Assembly: GCA_013286075.1 (NCBI GenBank)
Contig: JABDGJ010000033.1
Span: forward strand, 1 to 9,606
From: Chlamydiota bacterium
Lineage (GTDB): Bacteria; Chlamydiota; Chlamydiia; Chlamydiales; Parachlamydiaceae
Reading direction: 5' to 3'
Length of the DNA: 9,606 nucleotides
Shown: positions 6,846-9,606 of the stretch, one piece after another
Position numbering within the stretch: position 1 is the first letter of the stretch
Layout of the letters: each line of letters opens with the position of its first letter
Notes under the pieces: generated by a model
Seen by the model: only the letters and a program-made list of their open reading frames with translations
What the model was told of the DNA's origin: nothing
Databases searched by the model: none
Position numbers and translations under genes: made by a program

Positions 6846-7358
6846 CTATAAATTTTCTGTTTCTATTAAAATAGTGAGCAGTTGTTCGTATAAAGAATCA
6901 AAGGATAGAGGAGTAAGAGATGTGATGGTTCGTCCGATTTGGATAGTAGAGAAATTGCCTTCTAGAAGAGTCTGGATGAGATATTCCCCATCTTCCTTAG
7001 AAAGGACAAGTCGTTGGCTTCCCTCTAGAATAAAGGGAAATATTTTTCTTGTTTCTTGTCCTTCTATTGTGAAATAAACCTCTGTTTGGTGAGGATTATC
7101 ATTGCATGGGATTGCTTTTGAAAAAAGAAGGTTGAGATAAACTTCGGTTCCAAAACGGTTTCGGCTCACCTCAATTTCTATGCGAGAATCGGAGTCGGGT
7201 TTCAATACCAATTTTCCTGCATAAAAAGAGGGACATGTACTTGAAATCTCATACAACTCCCATTGCCTAGGGACAGGCGAGGAGCATCCGGCACAGATAA
7301 AGAAGGAAAAGATTGCCAAAAGTCTTTTCCGTTGTCTCTTAATGAGAATAATACCCAT
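6846..7358 (-). CDS. Probable lipoprotein (170 residues)
   Basis: I chose the ATG at 7356-7358, not the longer frame to 7439, because it gives a sensible lipoprotein signal: basic KRQRKR (residues 7-12), hydrophobic LLAIFSFFI, then CAGC with the candidate lipidated Cys at 25, followed by SSPVPRQW. Position -3 of the lipobox is Cys instead of the usual Leu, so the lipoprotein call is likely but not certain. The mature part (about 145 residues) reads as beta-rich, with strands such as RIEIEVSRNRFGTEVYLNLL and VYFTIEGQETRKIFPFIL; no family is recognised. The start overlaps the last 20 bases of the 93-residue gene and has no clear Shine-Dalgarno, so translation is probably coupled to it. The frame stays open upstream through the ten-C tract, so a one-base loss there would fuse the two proteins. 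Confidence 0.72.
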   Translation of the reverse strand: MGIILIKRQRKRLLAIFSFFICAGCSSPVPRQWELYEISSTCPSFYAGKLVLKPDSDSRIEIEVSRNRFGTEVYLNLLFSKAIPCNDNPHQTEVYFTIEGQETRKIFPFILEGSQRLVLSKEDGEYLIQTLLEGNFSTIQIGRTITSLTPLSFDSLYEQLLTILIETENL

Positions 7359-7620
7359 AGCTACGAGAAGGGGGGGGGGTAGAATAACTACGAGAATGGC
7401 TAGAAGAAGATTCGTGTGTATTTTGTACGGCAATGGCAATAATTCCTACAACAGCTACAGTTCCTAATGCAACGGCTGCGGCCAAATTTGTTGCAGCGCG
7501 GGATTGATCATAGGCGTATCCTCCGGTGTCAGTAACGTAGGTTACTCCTTCTACACGGGGGAGGTGAAAACAAAGAGTGCATAATGCGATGAAGAGAATA
7601 TATTTTTTGATCAATGACAT
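7339..7620 (-). CDS. Small secreted membrane protein with Ser/Arg/Tyr/His tail and poly-C tract
   Basis: Unrecognised 93-residue protein: a signal peptide (about 1-25, YILFIALCTLCF core), a linker with TGGYAYDQS, one Ala/Val/Ile-rich membrane span (about 46-65), then a tail HESSSSHSRSYSTPPPSRSYGYYSH (written here as two parts: HESSSSHSRSYS, then TPPPSRSYGYYSH). The start follows the upstream stop by seven bases and has AAGGA four bases before ATG, so it is cotranscribed with the 259-residue gene. Codons for residues 81-84 contain ten consecutive C. The present frame is supported because SRSY occurs on both sides of the tract. The end overlaps the lipoprotein start by 20 bases. It has the same plan as the proteins at 5966-6229 and 6407-6772. 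Function unknown; a phase-variable envelope protein is a reasonable inference. Confidence 0.8.
   Translation of the reverse strand: MSLIKKYILFIALCTLCFHLPRVEGVTYVTDTGGYAYDQSRAATNLAAAVALGTVAVVGIIAIAVQNTHESSSSHSRSYSTPPPSRSYGYYSH
7370..7379. repeat. Ten-base G/C homopolymer in coding sequence (candidate phase-variation tract)
   Basis: Ten G on the plus strand, ten C in the coding strand of the 93-residue gene. It is the longest G/C run in the window and stands out in an AT-rich genome. The three possible frames after it give, respectively, the Ser/Arg/Tyr tail (ten C), an open fusion into the lipoprotein frame (nine C), or a stop within three codons (eleven C). Confidence 0.85.
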
Positions 7621-7627
7621 AAATTCC

Positions 7628-8407
7628 TTACATTGGGTGATCGTTTGTTTTTATTAGTTCCTCTCTGTATAGATTATCTAAAAACAGAGAAAGCCATTCT
7701 TTGTCCAATTCTTTGTATTGTTCTTTACATTGTGCAATAAATGGAGTCCAAATGTCTTCTTGAAATTCTTTACTTTCAAATACTTGTTGGTTCGTTTTTT
7801 TTTCGGCGTTGTTTGCCAATTGTTGTTTCCATTTGTTTTCAAGTATAGCCACTTGTTCTTTCAGCTTTTTTCTTTCTTGTGGAGGAAGTATATCGTATAG
7901 ATCATTGACTATCCGTAAAGAGCGAAATGAGGTGAAGAAATCTTTATAAAAAAGAGAGAATTCTTCTTTTAGCGCTAAAGCGGTAAGAATATAGATCTGT
8001 TTTTCTTTGAGAAGAATAACTCTCATTTCTCGAACTTCACCCCACTGTGATTTAGTGTCGACTTGTGAAAGATGTCCGTTTCCAGATTGGGTGCGAATCA
8101 TTCCTAAGTCTTTCCAGTCGTAACCTTGTTCGCTATTGATGTTTTTGACAATTTTTAGATAATCTTTCAGTGATTTTTTGTAAGGTTCTGTCGTTAAGTT
8201 TATTGTGGGAGGAAGAGAAAAACTTCCTTTCCCGACTACCATTGTGATCATAGAAGAGGGGAGATTTTCTTTTGGGGCTAGTTTCCAGCCAGTTGGCGGG
8301 GTAAAAACCACAAAAGGTTTGGTCTCTTGTACTGGTGAGGATGGGGAATTCTCCTCAGCACCTATCGGAGAAAAATAAACCAAAAAAAACAAAAAAAATA
8401 TTTTCAT
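7628..8407 (-). CDS. Secreted protein, possible MOG1/PsbP/DcrB-like fold, first gene of leftward operon
   Basis: The ATG at 8405-8407 gives 259 residues with a compact signal peptide (MKIFFLFFLVYFSPIGA, cleavage before EEN). An ATG at 8435-8437 would add ten residues before it and cannot be excluded; neither has a strong Shine-Dalgarno. Residues about 30-165 run FVVFTPPTGWKL, then a strand with MITMVVGKG, an amphipathic segment ending KDYLKIVKNI, and strands around GEVREMRVILLKEKQIYILT ending in FFTSFRSLRI. This order of a GW-containing start, an SLKDYL helix and a terminal SFRSL resembles MOG1/PsbP/DcrB-fold secreted proteins, but that is a pattern impression, not a match to a named family. 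Residues about 170-259 are helical and charged, possibly a coiled coil. A weak divergent promoter may exist (TTGTTA 8514-8519, TATAAT 8493-8498, minus strand, 15-base spacer). The next gene starts seven bases after its stop. Confidence 0.82.
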   Translation of the reverse strand: MKIFFLFFLVYFSPIGAEENSPSSPVQETKPFVVFTPPTGWKLAPKENLPSSMITMVVGKGSFSLPPTINLTTEPYKKSLKDYLKIVKNINSEQGYDWKDLGMIRTQSGNGHLSQVDTKSQWGEVREMRVILLKEKQIYILTALALKEEFSLFYKDFFTSFRSLRIVNDLYDILPPQERKKLKEQVAILENKWKQQLANNAEKKTNQQVFESKEFQEDIWTPFIAQCKEQYKELDKEWLSLFLDNLYREELIKTNDHPM

Positions 8408-8473
8408 ATATCCAGTTTTTAAATTAGGGCGTGTCATCAATTGAAGTTACTTTGCATGAAAAATTTGTGCTTT

Positions 8474-8500
8474 TTGACAGATTTATTGATAAATTATAAT
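8474..8500 (+). promoter_or_regulatory. Candidate upstream promoter (P1) of the V-ATPase operon
   Basis: A perfect TTGACA (8474-8479) and perfect TATAAT (8495-8500) are 15 bases apart; TAATAA two bases further gives a 17-base spacer. Start would be near 8507, leaving a leader of about 108 bases before atpE. The ATTATAAT core is self-complementary, so it can serve as a -10 in both directions. Confidence 0.5.
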
Positions 8501-8516
8501 AAAGACAATCTGTTAA

Positions 8517-8557
8517 CAAGCAAAGTCTTTTTTCTCTAAAAAAGAGAATAAGGCTTG
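8517..8557 (+). promoter_or_regulatory. Leader stem-loop upstream of atpE
   Basis: TCTTTTTT (8526-8533) pairs with AAAAAAGA (8538-8545) around a CTCT loop, and an outer CAAGC (8517-8521) pairs with GCTTG (8553-8557) across an internal loop. It lies within the P1 transcript. No U tract follows, so it is not a standard terminator. The outer arm overlaps the -35 of the second promoter. Confidence 0.35.
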
Positions 8558-8583
8558 AAAGTTAGCTTCTGCCTACTTATGAT
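8555..8583 (+). promoter_or_regulatory. Candidate proximal promoter (P2) of the V-ATPase operon
   Basis: TTGAAA (8555-8560) and TATGAT (8578-8583) are separated by exactly 17 bases; the -10 is identical to that of the tal promoter. Start would be near 8590, about 25 bases before the atpE ATG. Confidence 0.55.
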
Positions 8584-8594
8584 ATGACTCATAT
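8582..8594. promoter_or_regulatory. Palindrome at the P2 transcription start, possible operator
   Basis: ATATGA-C-TCATAT is a perfect 6+1+6 inverted repeat that overlaps the end of the P2 -10 box and the expected start point. This is a typical place for a repressor site. The regulator, if any, is unknown. Confidence 0.3.
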
Positions 8595-8614
8595 TCAGTA
8601 TATATAGGTGTAAC

Positions 8615-9241
8615 ATGAAATCACTTGAAAAAGGGCAAGATAAAATCCAAGCGATTTGTGATAGATTAAAACGTCAAACACTCGAGCCAGCGGAAGAAGA
8701 AGCCCAAAGGATTGTAGCAGAGGCAAAAAAACAGAGGGATGAAATTATTTCTGAAGGGGAAAAACATGCGCAAGGGTTGATCAAGCAAGCAAAAGGTGAA
8801 ATAGAGCAGCAGCGGAATGTGTTTTATTCGCTTCTTCAACAAGCATCCAAGCAAGCGATTGAAAGTCTTCGCCAAGAAGTGGAACATCGGTTTTTTAACC
8901 AAGAGTTGCAATCTATTTTGGAAAAAGAGTTAGCTCATCCTCCTATTATAGCCCAAATTATTAATGGAATTGTACAAGCAGTCGAAAAGGAAGGTTTAGA
9001 AACCGATTTGACACCTGTTATTCCCCGCCTTGTTTCCGCAGAAGAAGTAATTCGTTTGCTTGTAGATAAGGTTCGCAAGCGCCTTAAGGAAAAACCATTG
9101 GAAATCGGAAACTTCTCTGGAGGTGCACAAGTAAAGTTAGTTGGAAAGAAAATAACGATTGATTTAACAGATCAAGCGATTAAGGAATTGTTAGCAAGTT
9201 ACATGAGAAAAGATTTCCGAAAGATGATTTTTGCGAGTTAA
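8615..9241 (+). CDS. atpE: V-type ATP synthase subunit E
   Basis: Subunit E forms, with its partner, the peripheral stalk that holds the catalytic A/B head of the V/A-type ATPase against the membrane motor. The 208-residue length fits the bacterial family. Residues about 1-95 are a long charged coiled coil with the typical ICDRLKRQTLEPAEEEAQRI start and repeated Ala/Glu/Lys/Gln heptads; residues about 100-208 are the mixed alpha/beta head-binding domain (GGAQVKLVGKKITIDLTDQA near its end). The start has AGGTG at 8606-8610, four bases before ATG. It is the first gene of a rightward operon, with the DUF2764 gene starting six bases after its stop, the order seen in Chlamydia (CT310, CT309). Candidate promoters, a leader hairpin and an operator-like palindrome lie upstream. 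In chlamydiae this enzyme is thought to couple ATP to a proton or sodium gradient. Confidence 0.95.
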   Translation: MKSLEKGQDKIQAICDRLKRQTLEPAEEEAQRIVAEAKKQRDEIISEGEKHAQGLIKQAKGEIEQQRNVFYSLLQQASKQAIESLRQEVEHRFFNQELQSILEKELAHPPIIAQIINGIVQAVEKEGLETDLTPVIPRLVSAEEVIRLLVDKVRKRLKEKPLEIGNFSGGAQVKLVGKKITIDLTDQAIKELLASYMRKDFRKMIFAS

Positions 9242-9247
9242 AAATCA

Positions 9248-9606
9248 ATGCGCAATTACTATTATGTTGGAACCTTATTACCCTCATTATCGTTTGATAT
9301 TCCTCCTGAGATGTCGTTTTTTGAATTAGACACCCTCTTGCGAGATAATCTGACGGTTGCCGATTATGACAAGATTCGAATTATTCGGAGTTATTACGAT
9401 ATAGTCAATTTGCGTTCCTTTTGGCTAGGAGAAGAATTAGATCCGAAAGGGTCCCTTTCTTTTGCAGATCTTGAAGAAGCTTTTCTTAATCGGTCCGGTT
9501 TACCAGAATATGTCTTTGATTTTGCCGAAAAATATCCGAAAAATCTGGATCGTATGCATCATTTCTCCTTCTTATTAGCTACTTTTTTTCAGACAGCGCA
9601 ATGGGA
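9248..9606 (+). CDS. DUF2764 family protein of the V-ATPase operon, N-terminal part, cut by window edge
   Basis: The frame from ATG at 9248-9250 stays open for 119 residues to the window end. The start MRNYYYVGTLLPSLSFDIPP, with aromatic residues then a Leu-Pro-Ser turn, and the following NLRSFWLGEELDPKGSL segment match the chlamydial CT309-type proteins (DUF2764) that sit between atpE and atpA. The family is found with V/A-type ATPases and is thought to have a helical subunit-C-like shape, but its exact role is not established. It is six bases downstream of atpE, so it is cotranscribed and probably translationally coupled. The C-terminal half is missing, so length cannot be judged. Confidence 0.88.
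   Translation, partial: MRNYYYVGTLLPSLSFDIPPEMSFFELDTLLRDNLTVADYDKIRIIRSYYDIVNLRSFWLGEELDPKGSLSFADLEEAFLNRSGLPEYVFDFAEKYPKNLDRMHHFSFLLATFFQTAQW

Noticed and set aside
7359..7439. Extended N-terminus of the lipoprotein (27 extra residues from an ATG at 7437-7439)
   Set aside because: It would bury the basic-hydrophobic-Cys signal inside the protein and is read from the 93-residue gene in another frame. It is better explained as open sequence reachable only after a tract slip.
7795..7803. Nine-T run (nine A in the coding strand of the 259-residue gene) as a second slippage site
   Set aside because: Runs of A or T of this length are expected in AT-rich DNA and it encodes an ordinary Glu-Lys-Lys stretch; no alternative product of interest.
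1..9606. CRISPR array, tRNA or rRNA gene
   Set aside because: No regularly spaced repeats, cloverleaf sequences or rRNA signatures were seen on either strand.

Overview
The window looks like the chromosome of an AT-rich chlamydia, probably an environmental lineage (Parachlamydia/Waddlia/Simkania-like) and not a Chlamydia species. The reasons are a V-type ATPase subunit E gene followed directly by a DUF2764 gene, which is the chlamydial atpE/CT309 arrangement, with a TalB-type transaldolase close by as in Chlamydia trachomatis, where tal and atpE are near neighbours. Ku, LigD and several small secreted proteins are not part of the usual Chlamydia gene set. The family cannot be fixed from this sequence.

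Layout: (1) 1-1609, minus strand: a Ku-LigD operon for non-homologous end joining; ku is complete and ligD runs off the left edge. (2) 1610-1890: an intergenic region holding a 100-base GC-rich patch that may be the remains of an insertion-sequence end, then an extended -10 promoter. (3) 1891-2901, plus strand: an unrecognised 336-residue protein with one membrane segment, converging on (4) tal, 2915-3874, minus strand, which has a clear promoter. (5) 4063-5904, plus strand: a 613-residue helical protein of unknown function, ending at a hairpin. (6) 5966-8407, minus strand: a run of five exported-protein genes. The first in transcription order encodes a 259-residue secreted protein, possibly of the MOG1/PsbP/DcrB fold. 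It is followed by three small proteins sharing the plan signal peptide, short linker, one membrane span, Ser/His/Tyr/Arg-rich tail, with a probable lipoprotein among them. (7) 8474-9606, plus strand: candidate tandem promoters and a structured leader, then atpE and the start of the DUF2764 gene, the beginning of the V-ATPase operon.

The most interesting point is a run of ten G/C pairs inside the tail of one small secreted protein (7370-7379). As written, the protein ends in a Ser/Arg/Tyr/His tail. One C fewer would fuse it in frame to the downstream lipoprotein, and one C more would stop it within three codons. This looks like a three-state slipped-strand switch, a mechanism known for chlamydial pmp genes, here in an apparently undescribed family of small envelope proteins.
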